A stretch of DNA of 64,000 bases from Virgibacillus alimentarius (lineage in GTDB: Bacteria > Bacillota > Bacilli > Bacillales > Amphibacillaceae): contig NZ_JFBD01000047.1 in assembly GCF_000709085.1 (NCBI RefSeq), positions 1 through 64,000 of the forward strand. Reading direction: 5' to 3'. The notes beneath the pieces are model-generated. The model did not search any database and had not been told where the DNA came from. It saw only the letters and a program-made list of their open reading frames with translations. A program made the translations under genes and the position numbers. This document shows positions 28,640 through 38,059 of the stretch, piece by piece (position 1 is the first letter of the stretch; each line of letters starts with the position of its first letter).

Positions 28640-30391
28640 ATGAGTAATCGTAAAATTGCTGTAGTAGGTGGCGGGCTTGCTGGATTGATGGCTACAATAA
28701 AGGCGGCTGAAGCAGGAGTAAACGTTGACCTGTTTTCCATTGTGCCTGTTAAACGTTCTCATTCTGTGTGTGCCCAAGGAGGCATAAATGGTGCAGTAAA
28801 TACAAAAGGAGAAGGCGATTCTCCTTGGAAACACTTTGATGATACTGTATATGGTGGAGACTTCTTAGCTAATCAGCCACCAGTAAAAGCAATGTGTGAA
28901 GCAGCACCAGGCATCATCAATTTACTAGATCGTATGGGAGTTATGTTTAACCGTACCCCAGAAGGATTATTAGACTTTAGGCGTTTTGGCGGCACAAGTG
29001 TCCATCGTACTGCATATGCAGGGGCAACAACAGGTCAACAATTACTATACGCACTTGATGAGCAAGTTCGCCGCTATGAGGTAGAAGGTTTAGTAACAAA
29101 ATATGAAAGCTGGGAATTTCTTGGAGCTATTATTGATGATGATGGTGTTGGAAAAGGAATTGTAGCACAAGATATTAAGACACATGAAATAAAATCATTT
29201 CCATCCGATGCAACGATATTAGCTACAGGAGGACCTGGAATCATTTTTGGGAAATCTACAAACTCAATGATTAATACAGGTTCAGCGGCAAGTGCTTTGT
29301 ATCAGCAAGGTGCAAGATATGCTAATGGAGAGTTTATTCAAATACATCCGACTGCAATACCTGGTGATGATAAATTACGTCTAATGAGTGAATCAGCACG
29401 AGGGGAAGGTGGACGTGTATGGACTTACAAAGATGGTGAACCATGGTATTTCTTAGAGGAAAAATATCCTGCATACGGAAACCTTGTTACCCGTGATATC
29501 GCTACTCGTGAAATATTTGATGTTTGCGTTAATCAGAAACTTGGAATAAACGGCGAAAATATGGTTTATCTTGACTTATCCCATAAAGATCCGAAAGAAT
29601 TGGATGTTAAATTGGGGGGTATTATCGAGATCTATGAAAAGTTTGTTGGTGAGGATCCTCGAAAAGTACCTATGAAAATTTTCCCTGCTGTTCACTATTC
29701 CATGGGAGGATTATGGGTTGATTATGATCAAATGACAAGTATACCTGGTATCTTTGCAGCTGGTGAATGCGATTATTCCCAACACGGTGGCAACCGTCTA
29801 GGTGCTAATTCTTTGTTATCAGCTATTTATGGTGGATCAGTTGCAGGGCCAAATGCAATAAAATACGTTGAGGGTCTCGAAACACATGTAGAAGATATGT
29901 CTTCAGAGTTGTTTGAAAGAAGACAAAAGGAAGAGCAGGAAAAATTTGAAGCGTTGATGAAAATGGACGGCGAAGAAAATGCTTATCAAATTCACAAAGA
30001 ACTTGGTGAATGGATGACAGATAATGTGACAGTTGTTAGACATAACGATAAGCTAAAACAGACAGATGAAAAGATTAAAGAACTGATGGAACGCTGGAAC
30101 AATATTAATATCAACGATACAGCTCGTTGGAGTAACCAGGGAGTAATGTTTACACGTCAACTTAAAAATATGTTACAGCTAGCCCGTGTTATTACAATTG
30201 GTGCACTTAATCGTAACGAAAGCCGAGGGGCACATTATAAACCGGATTACCCAGAGCGAAATGATGTAGAATGGTTAAAAACAACAATTGCAACATATGA
30301 TCAAGAGAAAAATGAACCGATCTTCACATATGAAGATGTAGATGTTTCTCTAATTGAACCAAGATTAAGAGACTATACAACAAAACACTGA
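28640..30391 (+). CDS. sdhA: Succinate dehydrogenase flavoprotein subunit
   Basis: A 583-residue flavoprotein oxidising succinate to fumarate. The FAD-binding GGGLAGLMA opens the protein; the His carrying covalent FAD lies in KRSHSVCAQGG; active-site HPTAIPG, RGEGGRV and GGNRLGANSLLSA are present. ATG at 28640 follows AAAAGGAG and gives the normal length; the upstream in-frame ATG at 28577 has no ribosome site. It follows sdhC and precedes sdhB by 16 bases. Confidence 0.96.
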   Translation: MSNRKIAVVGGGLAGLMATIKAAEAGVNVDLFSIVPVKRSHSVCAQGGINGAVNTKGEGDSPWKHFDDTVYGGDFLANQPPVKAMCEAAPGIINLLDRMGVMFNRTPEGLLDFRRFGGTSVHRTAYAGATTGQQLLYALDEQVRRYEVEGLVTKYESWEFLGAIIDDDGVGKGIVAQDIKTHEIKSFPSDATILATGGPGIIFGKSTNSMINTGSAASALYQQGARYANGEFIQIHPTAIPGDDKLRLMSESARGEGGRVWTYKDGEPWYFLEEKYPAYGNLVTRDIATREIFDVCVNQKLGINGENMVYLDLSHKDPKELDVKLGGIIEIYEKFVGEDPRKVPMKIFPAVHYSMGGLWVDYDQMTSIPGIFAAGECDYSQHGGNRLGANSLLSAIYGGSVAGPNAIKYVEGLETHVEDMSSELFERRQKEEQEKFEALMKMDGEENAYQIHKELGEWMTDNVTVVRHNDKLKQTDEKIKELMERWNNININDTARWSNQGVMFTRQLKNMLQLARVITIGALNRNESRGAHYKPDYPERNDVEWLKTTIATYDQEKNEPIFTYEDVDVSLIEPRLRDYTTKH

Positions 30392-30407
30392 GGGGGGAAA
30401 TTTTAAA

Positions 30408-31172
30408 ATGGCTGAACAAAAACAAGTTACGTTTATTATAACACGTCAAGACAGCCCGGATTCTGCTCCTTATGAGGAAACATTTCATATACCTTATAAA
30501 AAAAATATGAACGTTATTTCTGGGTTAATGGAAATTCGTCAAAATCCTATAAACGCAAAAGGTGAAAAGACAACGCCTGTGTACTGGGATATGAGCTGTT
30601 TAGAAGAAGTTTGCGGTGCTTGTTCAATGGTTATTAATGGGACTGCTCGTCAGTCATGTGCCGCACTCGTTGATCAACTAGAGCAGCCTATTCGTTTAGA
30701 GCCAATGAAAACTTTTCCGGTTGTACGTGACTTAATTGTAGATCGTGAACGAATGTTTGACGCTTTAAAACAGGTGAAAGCATGGATCCCAATTGATGGA
30801 ACTTATGATTTAGGTCCAGGGCCACGTATGCCTGAAAAGAAACGTCAATGGGCATATGAATTATCAAAATGTATGACATGTGGCGTTTGTTTAGAGGCAT
30901 GCCCTAACGTAAATGATAAGTCAGACTTTATTGGACCTGCTGCTTTATCACAGGCACGTTTGTTTAACGCACACCCAACTGGAGAAATGAATAAAAGTGA
31001 ACGGTTAGGCGGATTAATGGAAGATGGAGGAGTCTCCGGATGTAGTAACGCACAGAACTGTGTTCAAGTATGTCCAAAAGGTATTCCTTTAACAACTTCA
31101 ATTGCAGCTATGAACCGTGCAACGAATATTCAATCTTTTAAAAACTTCTTTGGTAGTGATCATTCTTATTAA
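30408..31172 (+). CDS. sdhB: Succinate dehydrogenase iron-sulfur subunit
   Basis: A 254-residue electron-transfer subunit. The 2Fe-2S cysteines are in CLEEVCGACSMVING, and the 4Fe-4S/3Fe-4S cysteines in CMTCGVCLEACP and GCSNAQNCVQVCPKG. It links the flavin of SdhA to the haems of SdhC. A terminator 13 bases after the stop closes the operon. Confidence 0.96.
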   Translation: MAEQKQVTFIITRQDSPDSAPYEETFHIPYKKNMNVISGLMEIRQNPINAKGEKTTPVYWDMSCLEEVCGACSMVINGTARQSCAALVDQLEQPIRLEPMKTFPVVRDLIVDRERMFDALKQVKAWIPIDGTYDLGPGPRMPEKKRQWAYELSKCMTCGVCLEACPNVNDKSDFIGPAALSQARLFNAHPTGEMNKSERLGGLMEDGGVSGCSNAQNCVQVCPKGIPLTTSIAAMNRATNIQSFKNFFGSDHSY

Positions 31173-31184
31173 TATTTATTAACC

Positions 31185-31219
31185 TAACCCTTGCCAGTCA
31201 AACGGTAAGGGTTATTTTC
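31185..31219 (+). terminator. Terminator of sdhCAB
   Basis: TAACCCTTGCC (31185-31195) pairs with GGTAAGGGTTA (31204-31214), followed by TTTT. Confidence 0.85.
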
Positions 31220-31241
31220 ATAATAGAGAGGAGACTTGAAA

Positions 31242-31688
31242 TTGAAGACCGTTGCATATATAGAAGATATCGACCAATGGAAAGCAGAATTTTCATTTTA
31301 TATATCCATTAAGATTCGTTTTTCGGAAACAGATATGTTTGGTCATGTGAATAATGTTTCTCCATTTATTTATTTTGAGGAAGCCCGGATTGAATATTTA
31401 AAGTCAATGGGATTATTTGAAGATCCAAAGCATGAAAGGGGAATCCCTATTGTTGCTGATCTGCAATGTGATTACCATCGTCAAATTTATTTTACAGACC
31501 AATTAAAAATGTATGTAAAAGCTAATCATGTTGGTAATACCTCGGTTGATATTCATTATATGGGGCTAAATCAAAAAGAAGAGCTTTGCCTGACAGGACG
31601 TGGAAGAATGGTTTACATTAATACGGATACGGGCAAACCTACGCCCTTATCTGAACCAATGAAAGAAAAACTTTTGGATGGTATTTGA
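31242..31688 (+). CDS. ysmA: Hotdog-fold acyl-CoA thioesterase (YsmA)
   Basis: A 148-residue 4-hydroxybenzoyl-CoA-thioesterase-like protein. The catalytic aspartate region is RFSETDMFGHVNNVS, followed by YFEEARIEY. It would hydrolyse an acyl-CoA; the natural substrate is unknown. TTG at 31242 is preferred because AGAGAGGAGA lies about seven bases before it; a TTG two codons upstream nearly touches that site. It sits between sdhB and gerE as in B. subtilis. Confidence 0.85.
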   Translation: MKTVAYIEDIDQWKAEFSFYISIKIRFSETDMFGHVNNVSPFIYFEEARIEYLKSMGLFEDPKHERGIPIVADLQCDYHRQIYFTDQLKMYVKANHVGNTSVDIHYMGLNQKEELCLTGRGRMVYINTDTGKPTPLSEPMKEKLLDGI

Positions 31689-31737
31689 AAATCAGTTGAA
31701 CGATAACTTGCTTTAAATTATCTGTTTTTTTATACAG

Positions 31738-31784
31738 TCAGCAATTGGTATATATCATATTTAATGTTTATATCAATTGCTGGT
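31738..31784. repeat. Inverted repeat between ysmA and gerE
   Basis: AGCAATTGGTATA (31740-31752) pairs with TATATCAATTGCT (31770-31782) with one G-U pair. No T run follows on either strand. A second short stem, GGAGGG/CCCTCC, lies at about 31845-31865 next to the gerE stop. Confidence 0.6.
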
Positions 31785-31868
31785 CATGATCCCATACTGA
31801 AGGAAGTTTGAATACTTAAAGGCGGCATGTCCAATTGACAAGAACGGAGGGTAAAAAACCCTCCTATT

Positions 31869-32099
31869 TTAGTAGAGCTTCAATTCACCCATGCGTAGAA
31901 GCTCAACTACAGCTTGTGAACGCCCCTTAACTCCTAATTTTTGCATAGCATTTGAAATATGGTTACGGACAGTTTTTTCTGATATAAACAAATCCTGGGC
32001 AATTTCTTTTGTTGTTTTATCTTGTACTAAGAGTTCAAAAACTTCTTGCTCGCGTTTGGTCAGTAATTTTTTCTGTTTATACTCGTTTTTGTCCTTCAA
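31869..32099 (-). CDS. gerE: LuxR-type spore regulator GerE
   Basis: A 76-residue protein that is essentially one LuxR-type helix-turn-helix (LTKREQEVFELL to FISEKTVRNHISNAMQKLGV). GerE is the last regulator of the mother-cell cascade, acting with sigma-K on coat genes. Length matches B. subtilis GerE (74). A good sigma-K promoter lies upstream at 32159-32185 and GGAGGGG is just before the ATG. Confidence 0.95.
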   Translation of the reverse strand: MKDKNEYKQKKLLTKREQEVFELLVQDKTTKEIAQDLFISEKTVRNHISNAMQKLGVKGRSQAVVELLRMGELKLY

Positions 32100-32425
32100 A
32101 TGTTAACCCCTCCTTGCTGTCAATAGAGTGCAGATTGAAGGGAATTATTTAGTCATAATAGCTTATGAAAACATTGGAAATCAGTGCGTGCTCTTGCCTG
32201 AATAATTCAATTAAATTGCATGCTGCTATTATTTTCTTCTGAAAAACAACATTTCATCAGAAAATTATATTTGTTCTCCCATGTAATGTTTTAATTCCTT
32301 TAAAAATAACAAATTTTGTTGTAAATTGTAAAAGTAATAAAATAGTGGATTAGATGTCTGTTTTTTGTTGTTCTATGATTTGACAACATTTAAATAATTT
32401 ATACTAGTAAAAAGAGGCGATTATT
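32100..32425. other. Divergent region between gerE and murI
   Basis: This 326-base region carries the gerE sigma-K promoter on the minus strand, and near murI a TTGACA at 32380-32385 whose -10 partner (TACTAG, 16 bases downstream) is weak. Nothing else was recognised. Confidence 0.55.
32159..32185 (-). promoter_or_regulatory. Sigma-K type promoter of gerE
   Basis: On the minus strand AC (32184-32185) is followed after 16 bases by CATAAGCTA (32159-32167), matching the sigma-K pattern AC-n16-CATAnnnTA. gerE is sigma-K dependent in B. subtilis. Confidence 0.7.
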
Positions 32426-33232
32426 TTGAATCATCCAATTGGAGTTATCGATTCTGGCGTAGGTGGATTAACTGTTGTTCATGAATTAATGCGACAACTT
32501 CCTAAAGAAAAATTAATATACATAGGAGATACATTGAGATGTCCTTATGGACCAAGACCAAAAAAGGAAGTAAAAAAATTTACATGGGAAATGGTAAGGT
32601 TTTTATTGAAAAAAAATATAAAAATGTTAATTGTAGCATGCAATACTGCAACAGCTTTTGCTCTAACGGAACTCCAAGAAAATCTGGACATCCCAGTTTT
32701 AGGGGTAATCCAGCCAGGAGCCCGTTCAGCTATTAAGGCTACACAAACCAATCATATTGGTATCATTGGCACAGAAGGAACCATTCGAAGTGAAGCTTAT
32801 CCTACAGCTTTGAAAAGTATTAAAGCTAATATAAGTGTCAGTGCTTTAGCATGTCCATTATTCGTACCAATGGTGGAACAGGGAATATTATCAGGTGAGC
32901 AAGCGGAGAATGTAATATCAGATTCCTTGCAAACGATCAATAAAGATGATGATATGGATACGTTAATACTTGGCTGTACACATTATCCACTTATCAAGGA
33001 AACCATTCAAAAGGTTATGGGAAAAGACGTGACTCTGATCTCTTCGAGTGAAGAAACGGCAAGAGAAACTAGTACCATTCTTGATGTTCACCATTTATTA
33101 AATATAGAAGAAAAAATACCGAATCATCAATTTTATGCTACAGGAAATTTAAATATTTTCACAAAAATATCTCAAAGTATTTTTAAATACGAAAATTTAG
33201 GTAAGTTAACAATTGAAAATGTAAAGATATAA
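32426..33232 (+). CDS. murI: Glutamate racemase
   Basis: A 268-residue racemase making D-glutamate for peptidoglycan (called racE in Bacillus). The two catalytic cysteines are in VACNTATAFA (about residues 72-81) and LGCTHYPL; the N-terminal IGVIDSGVGGLTV carries the first catalytic Asp. The start is TTG at 32426 with AAAGAGG eight bases upstream. It lies between gerE and gerM as in B. subtilis. Confidence 0.95.
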   Translation: MNHPIGVIDSGVGGLTVVHELMRQLPKEKLIYIGDTLRCPYGPRPKKEVKKFTWEMVRFLLKKNIKMLIVACNTATAFALTELQENLDIPVLGVIQPGARSAIKATQTNHIGIIGTEGTIRSEAYPTALKSIKANISVSALACPLFVPMVEQGILSGEQAENVISDSLQTINKDDDMDTLILGCTHYPLIKETIQKVMGKDVTLISSSEETARETSTILDVHHLLNIEEKIPNHQFYATGNLNIFTKISQSIFKYENLGKLTIENVKI

Positions 33233-33360
33233 TAAATCAGTTAATTTATACTTGTTTCTTTACTACATCCAGACTATTTTTAATTTTTTTCATAGATTGG
33301 TCTAATTTTTCAGGTAGGCTCGTATAGATAGTAGTACAAACTATCGTAGGAGGGAAGATC

Positions 33361-34443
33361 ATGAAAAAATACGGTGTTCTAACATTAATGTTGATGATGA
33401 TCTTATCGATCATCTTAACAGGATGTTTTCAAGGAGAACAGTCTATGAAAGAAATTGATGTGCCTCAAAATAATGAATCGGCAGAGAAAGAGGATGCTAC
33501 AGATAAAAAATCGGAATCCAAGGAGACAAAGGAGGGTGAGAAAGGTCAAGATTCGGACTCAGAAAAGGTTGCTCGACAATTGTATTTAGTAGATGCTAAT
33601 GGGATGGTAGTATCTCAAACTTTGGAACTGCCAAAAGAAGAGTCGAAGGAAGTAGCTACACAGGCATTGGAATATTTGGTTAAAGATGGACCCGTGACTT
33701 CCATCTTACCGAACGGTTTTCAGGCTGTTTTACCAGCTGGTACAGAAATTTTAGGCCTTAATTTGCAAGAAGATGGAACCATGATTGTTGACGTTTCCAA
33801 AGAATTTGAAAACTACGAGGCGGACGAAGAATTAAATATACTAGAGGCAATGACGTTTACAATAACGCAATTTGATGACGTTGATAAAATGAAACTAAGA
33901 ATCAATGGTCATTCTGTAGAGGAAATGCCAGTAAATGGAACCCCCATTAAAGAGGGATATACAAGAGCAAATGGAATTAATCTTAAAGAATCAGATGCCC
34001 TTGATCTATTAAAAAGTGAAGCTGTAACAATGTATTATCCTGCAGAACATAATGAAAATCGTTATTATGTTCCTGTAACTCAGCATTTGGAATATGACGA
34101 TCAAGATATATTTAGTTCTATTGTACAAACTTTAATTGACGGGCCTAGATTTAATATCAATGCAACACATGTTTTTAATTCCAAGACCAAATTAACTAAT
34201 AAACCTGTACTAAATGAAGATGTACTTGAACTATCATTTAGCAAAGACATATTAAAAGATGGAGACAAGGCAATGATTTCAGATGAGGTAATGGAAACTT
34301 TAGTTCGCACGCTAACAGATCAGGAAGAAGTTGAAGGAGTAAAGGTAGAAGTAGAGGGTGTAGACAAACTAGTTAATGAAAATGGGGAAGCGTATACGGA
34401 GCCGGTTACAAAAAAAACGTTTGTTCCAACTGATAAGCTTTAA
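33361..34443 (+). CDS. gerM: Spore germination/sporulation lipoprotein GerM
   Basis: A 360-residue exported lipoprotein. The signal peptide ends with the lipobox LTGC (cysteine at residue 22), followed by a Glu/Lys/Ser-rich linker to about residue 65. Two GerMN domains follow (about 70-195 and 215-345), the second around YYVPVTQHLE. In B. subtilis GerM is needed for engulfment and germination. GTAGGAGGG precedes the ATG; a terminator follows. Confidence 0.92.
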   Translation: MKKYGVLTLMLMMILSIILTGCFQGEQSMKEIDVPQNNESAEKEDATDKKSESKETKEGEKGQDSDSEKVARQLYLVDANGMVVSQTLELPKEESKEVATQALEYLVKDGPVTSILPNGFQAVLPAGTEILGLNLQEDGTMIVDVSKEFENYEADEELNILEAMTFTITQFDDVDKMKLRINGHSVEEMPVNGTPIKEGYTRANGINLKESDALDLLKSEAVTMYYPAEHNENRYYVPVTQHLEYDDQDIFSSIVQTLIDGPRFNINATHVFNSKTKLTNKPVLNEDVLELSFSKDILKDGDKAMISDEVMETLVRTLTDQEEVEGVKVEVEGVDKLVNENGEAYTEPVTKKTFVPTDKL

Positions 34444-34446
34444 TAT

Positions 34447-34477
34447 GGAGGATGGTGTGAACCACCTCTTTTTTTAT
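34447..34477 (+). terminator. Terminator after gerM
   Basis: GAGGATGGT pairs imperfectly with ACCACCTC around GTGA, followed by a run of seven or more T. Confidence 0.8.
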
Positions 34478-34571
34478 TGTTTAAGAAAGGATAGAGTGAT
34501 CTGTTGAGTGATTAACATTTAGCTTTAGCAAAAAATATGATAAGCTTAGACTTGGAATAAGGAGGAATAAA

Positions 34572-35345
34572 ATGAGAAATGATCAACGAAATCATAATAA
34601 TTTAAGACAAATAAAAATGGTACCACACTTTGTTAAACATCCAGAAGGCTCTGTTTTAATACAAGTAGGTGATACAAAAGTGATCTGTAACGCTAGTATT
34701 GAAGATAGAGTTCCTCCGTTTATGCGCGGTCAAGGTAAAGGCTGGATTACAGCGGAATATGCAATGTTGCCACGGGCAACTAGCCAAAGAACAATTAGAG
34801 AATCATCTAAAGGTAAAGTAAGTGGAAGAACAATGGAAATCCAACGTTTAATTGGCAGGGCACTACGTGCGGTTGTTGATTTGGAAAAAATAGGCGAACG
34901 TACTGTATGGGTGGATTGTGATGTTATTCAAGCTGATGGAGGAACAAGAACGGCCTCTATCACAGGTGCATTTGTTGCGGTTGTATTAGCTTTTGATAAA
35001 TTACTTCAAAATAAAATGATTAGCCATATCCCAGTAACTGACTTCCTTTGTGCTACATCCGTTGGAATATTGCCAAATGGAAAAGCAATATTGGATTTAA
35101 ACTATAAGGAAGATTCTCAAGCAAACGTTGATATGAATATTGTTATGACAGGATCTGGAGAATTTGTAGAAATACAAGGAACTGGGGAGGAAGCAACATT
35201 TTCTGGTAGTCAGCTTCAAGAAATGCTTCACCTTGCAGATGAAGGATTAAAGCAAATTATTGAAAAACAAAGAGAGGTACTTGGTGATTTAGCAGATCGA
35301 ATAGGCGAAACCAATATAAAAATGACCACCAAGGAACATAAATGA
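34572..35345 (+). CDS. rph: Ribonuclease PH
   Basis: A 257-residue phosphorolytic exoribonuclease trimming tRNA 3' ends. Typical features are [16 protein letters not shown], the phosphate-binding arginines in [21 protein letters not shown] (written in two parts), and [14 protein letters not shown] with catalytic acids. AAGGAGG precedes the ATG. Its end overlaps the next ATG by four bases, coupling it to rdgB. Confidence 0.95.
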   Translation: MRNDQRNHNNLRQIKMVPHFVKHPEGSVLIQVGDTKVICNASIEDRVPPFMRGQGKGWITAEYAMLPRATSQRTIRESSKGKVSGRTMEIQRLIGRALRAVVDLEKIGERTVWVDCDVIQADGGTRTASITGAFVAVVLAFDKLLQNKMISHIPVTDFLCATSVGILPNGKAILDLNYKEDSQANVDMNIVMTGSGEFVEIQGTGEEATFSGSQLQEMLHLADEGLKQIIEKQREVLGDLADRIGETNIKMTTKEHK

Positions 35346-35935
35346 AAAAAATAATTATTGCTACAAAAAATAAGGGAAAAGCTGCCGAATTTAAAGCCTT
35401 TTTTAATAAAACTGGTATAGAAGCTTATTCTCTATTAGATGTAAATAACCAATTACCTGAAATAGAGGAGACCGAAAAAACTTTCGAAGGCAACGCGGCT
35501 TTAAAAGCAGAGAAAATAGCTGATGTTTTAGGTGTTCCTGTATTAGCTGATGACTCGGGTTTGATTGTTGATGCTTTAAATGGCGAACCAGGAGTTTATT
35601 CAGCAAGATATGCCGGTGAACCGACTAATGACCAGGCAAATATTGATAAAGTGTTAGAAAAAATGCAAGCTATTTCTCAAGAAAAGCGAACTGCAAGATT
35701 TATTTGCGTTTTAGCGCTTGTCATTCCTGATTCAGAAACAATATTTTGTACTGGGTATTGTGAAGGTGAAATTTCTTCCGAACAAGCAGGAACAAATGGT
35801 TTTGGATACGATCCTATTTTTATACCTGCTGGTTATTCGATTACACTAGCACAGCTGTCATCAAAGGAGAAAAATAAAATAAGTCATCGAAGTAATGCAA
35901 TTGCTCAGCTGGAGAAATGGTTACAAAACATATAA
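35342..35935 (+). CDS. rdgB: dITP/XTP pyrophosphatase (RdgB/Ham1)
   Basis: A 197-residue nucleotide-sanitising enzyme that hydrolyses dITP and XTP to monophosphates. The substrate-binding [11 protein letters not shown] opens the protein; [13 protein letters not shown] holds the metal-binding acids; [10 protein letters not shown] and SHRSNAI complete the site. It overlaps rph by ATGA. B. subtilis has the same pair (ysnA). Confidence 0.93.
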   Translation: MKKIIIATKNKGKAAEFKAFFNKTGIEAYSLLDVNNQLPEIEETEKTFEGNAALKAEKIADVLGVPVLADDSGLIVDALNGEPGVYSARYAGEPTNDQANIDKVLEKMQAISQEKRTARFICVLALVIPDSETIFCTGYCEGEISSEQAGTNGFGYDPIFIPAGYSITLAQLSSKEKNKISHRSNAIAQLEKWLQNI

Positions 35936-35949
35936 AGAAGGGAAGCATT

Positions 35950-36468
35950 ATGACGAAAGTATTGATTTTAAGTGATAGCCACGGTCTTACTGAAGAAATC
36001 GAACGAATAACAGATCGCCATCAATCCGAATATATGATTCATTGTGGTGATTCGGAATTAGATATGGACGCTCCATCATTAAAACCGTTAATTAAAGTTG
36101 GCGGAAATTGTGATTCGGATACAAGGTTTCCATCTGAGCAAGTAATTCAAATCGAAAATCTTACTTTTTTAATAACCCACGGGCATTTGCATCATGTAAA
36201 AAGGAACCTAATGACTTTATCGTATCGGGCAGAAGAAGTTAATGCACAAATTGTATGCTATGGACATACACATATTGCTGCGGCACAAAAATTTGATAAT
36301 CAACTGTTCATTAACCCTGGCAGTATTCGTTTGCCTAAAGCTCGCCATGAAAAAACATATGCAGTTTTGGAGTGGATCGATTTAGATCGTATTAAAGTAG
36401 AATTTTATACAGTCGATGGGAATATCATAAAAGAATTATCTTATCAAACAACCATAGATGAAAAATAA
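35950..36468 (+). CDS. ysnB: YfcE/MJ0936-type metallophosphoesterase (YsnB)
   Basis: A 172-residue calcineurin-like phosphodiesterase. The dinuclear-metal ligands appear in order: SDSHG, HCGDSE, GGNCD, THGHLHHV and GHTHIA. The ATG at 35950 has AAGAAGGGA just upstream. The substrate is unknown; relatives cleave cyclic or phosphodiester bonds in vitro. It ends the rph-rdgB unit before a terminator. Confidence 0.9.
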   Translation: MTKVLILSDSHGLTEEIERITDRHQSEYMIHCGDSELDMDAPSLKPLIKVGGNCDSDTRFPSEQVIQIENLTFLITHGHLHHVKRNLMTLSYRAEEVNAQIVCYGHTHIAAAQKFDNQLFINPGSIRLPKARHEKTYAVLEWIDLDRIKVEFYTVDGNIIKELSYQTTIDEK

Positions 36469-36478
36469 CTTTCATCGT

Positions 36479-36525
36479 ATTGCCCCTAAGAAATAATGAT
36501 AACAACTTTGGGGCAATTATATTTT
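36479..36525 (+). terminator. Terminator after ysnB
   Basis: ATTGCCCC (36479-36486) pairs with GGGGCAAT (36510-36517), followed by TATATTTTT; the loop is 23 bases. Confidence 0.75.
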
Positions 36526-36557
36526 TAATACTTTACTAACGTTTTTTAAAAAATATG

Positions 36558-36586
36558 TTGACAAAAGTCACTATAATGCATATAAT
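36558..36586 (+). promoter_or_regulatory. Consensus sigma-A promoter of the tRNA pair
   Basis: TTGACA (36558-36563) and TATAAT (36581-36586) are both perfect and 17 bases apart. Confidence 0.93.
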
Positions 36587-36643
36587 AATTCTTGTCCGTT
36601 AAAAAAGTATAACTATGCAACATACATAATGGTATTTGAATAT

Positions 36644-36714
36644 GCGGGTGTAGTTTAGTGGTAAAACCTCAGCCTTCCAAGCTGATGATGTGGGTTCGAT
36701 TCCCATCACCCGCT
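36644..36714 (+). tRNA. tRNA-Gly (anticodon TCC)
   Basis: The acceptor stem GCGGGTG/CACCCGC closes a 71-base cloverleaf. The anticodon loop CTTCCAA gives TCC, reading GGA and related glycine codons, and the T arm has GTTCGAT. CCA is not encoded. The sequence is close to B. subtilis tRNA-Gly. Confidence 0.97.
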
Positions 36715-36731
36715 TTGATACATAATCATAT

Positions 36732-36805
36732 GTCCCAGTAGCTCAGTTGGATAGAGCAACAGCCTTCTAAGCTGTGGGTCGCAGGTTCGAATCCTGCTTG
36801 GGACG
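36732..36805 (+). tRNA. tRNA-Arg (anticodon TCT)
   Basis: The acceptor stem GTCCCAG/TTGGGAC closes a 74-base cloverleaf. The anticodon loop CTTCTAA gives TCT for AGA/AGG, and the T loop has GTTCGAA. CCA is not encoded. It is cotranscribed with the tRNA-Gly 17 bases upstream. Confidence 0.97.
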
Positions 36806-36820
36806 TCATCTGAAGAAACA

Positions 36821-36858
36821 GGAAACCTATACGTTGGATAATAGGTTTCTTTTTTTAT
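36821..36858 (+). terminator. Terminator of the tRNA pair
   Basis: GAAACCTAT (36822-36830) pairs perfectly with ATAGGTTTC (36841-36849), followed by eight T. Confidence 0.92.
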
Positions 36859-36939
36859 AAAGAAAGTTTATTTCTAATCGAATCGGGAATGGTTATTATT
36901 ATATTGTATACAATGATTAAAAAAGAGAGGAGTGAAAAA

Positions 36940-37923
36940 ATGAAAAACAGTTCAGAAAATGTGGTTCTTTTTCCTAAGTGGAAAAAAATGCTAGAAGATA
37001 AAAGTGTGGAAGCAATAAAGCAGAAAGAATATGAAGAGGCTTTAATAAACTTAAATAAATTATTAAGCTATCATGTAAACAACCACGAAATTATTATCGG
37101 TAAAATGATTTGTTTAATGGAATTAGGAAGATATGAAGCAGCCCAGGATTATTGCGAACAAGTTCTAAAATGTAAAGATGCAAATTATTACCACTATCTA
37201 CATATATATTTAACTATTTTATTTCAAACAAGCCAATATGAATTGCTAATGGATCAACTTACAGAAGAATTTATAAATAATAAAATACCAAAAATGTTTC
37301 ATGAACAATTTAAACAGTTATATGATATGAGCGAACAAATGAAAAATGATTTGAACATAAAAAAACATAAAGCATATCTCAATGATTTACAGCAAGCTAT
37401 AGACGAAGATGATCATAGTTTGCAATGGCGCCTTGTTGAAGATTTGCGAAAAATGGAGATAAAACCTACCCAAAGAATTTTACATTTATTAGTTGATGAA
37501 TCCATTCATCCAGTAATTAAAACAGCTATATTTCTTTGGTTACAGGACGAAGAAGTTACACAAGAGGTATCTATACATAAACTGAATTTATCATTAGATA
37601 TATGTCCGGTTAACGTTTCAGATTTACAATTGAATACAACGGTAAAGCAGACAATACTAATGGTCAGTGAGTTAGAGCAAAATAACCCATCATTATTTTT
37701 ATTAATCAAACAGGTTCTTTATCGTTATGCATACGTCCGACACCCAATAATGTATCCTAATGAAGATATTATTGAGGTGACGAGAGCTTTGAAATATATT
37801 GGTAATCAGTATCTTAATATACATATAAACTCGGACGATAATATGCTTAATGATACTACTGTTCGTTACATAGAAGAAATAAAAATGTGTGAGGCACTTT
37901 ATTTAAGTATCATCGAAGAATAA
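36940..37923 (+). CDS. ysoA: TPR-repeat protein (YsoA-like)
   Basis: A 327-residue protein with two or three tetratricopeptide-like helical repeats in the N-terminal half (QKEYEEALINLNKLLSYH and MELGRYEAAQDYCEQVLK), followed by a helical region without recognised motif. It lies directly upstream of tig, as ysoA does in B. subtilis. The ATG at 36940 has AGAGAGGAG upstream; an earlier in-frame start at 36889 lacks one. Function unknown; TPR domains usually bind proteins. Confidence 0.82.
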   Translation: MKNSSENVVLFPKWKKMLEDKSVEAIKQKEYEEALINLNKLLSYHVNNHEIIIGKMICLMELGRYEAAQDYCEQVLKCKDANYYHYLHIYLTILFQTSQYELLMDQLTEEFINNKIPKMFHEQFKQLYDMSEQMKNDLNIKKHKAYLNDLQQAIDEDDHSLQWRLVEDLRKMEIKPTQRILHLLVDESIHPVIKTAIFLWLQDEEVTQEVSIHKLNLSLDICPVNVSDLQLNTTVKQTILMVSELEQNNPSLFLLIKQVLYRYAYVRHPIMYPNEDIIEVTRALKYIGNQYLNIHINSDDNMLNDTTVRYIEEIKMCEALYLSIIEE

Positions 37924-37944
37924 TGGTTTGTAAACGAGAAATGC

Positions 37945-37972
37945 TTGAAAGGCAAACTATTTATGTTATAAT
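37945..37972 (+). promoter_or_regulatory. Sigma-A promoter of tig
   Basis: TTGAAA (37945-37950) and TATAAT (37967-37972) are 16 bases apart, about 80 bases before the tig start. Confidence 0.7.
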
Positions 37973-38059
37973 GAGATGGTTGTAAATATGATATGATATA
38001 GTATTTATTGTAATAACGAAAAGCAAAAATAGATTTAATAGATTTTGGAGGGAATTTTT

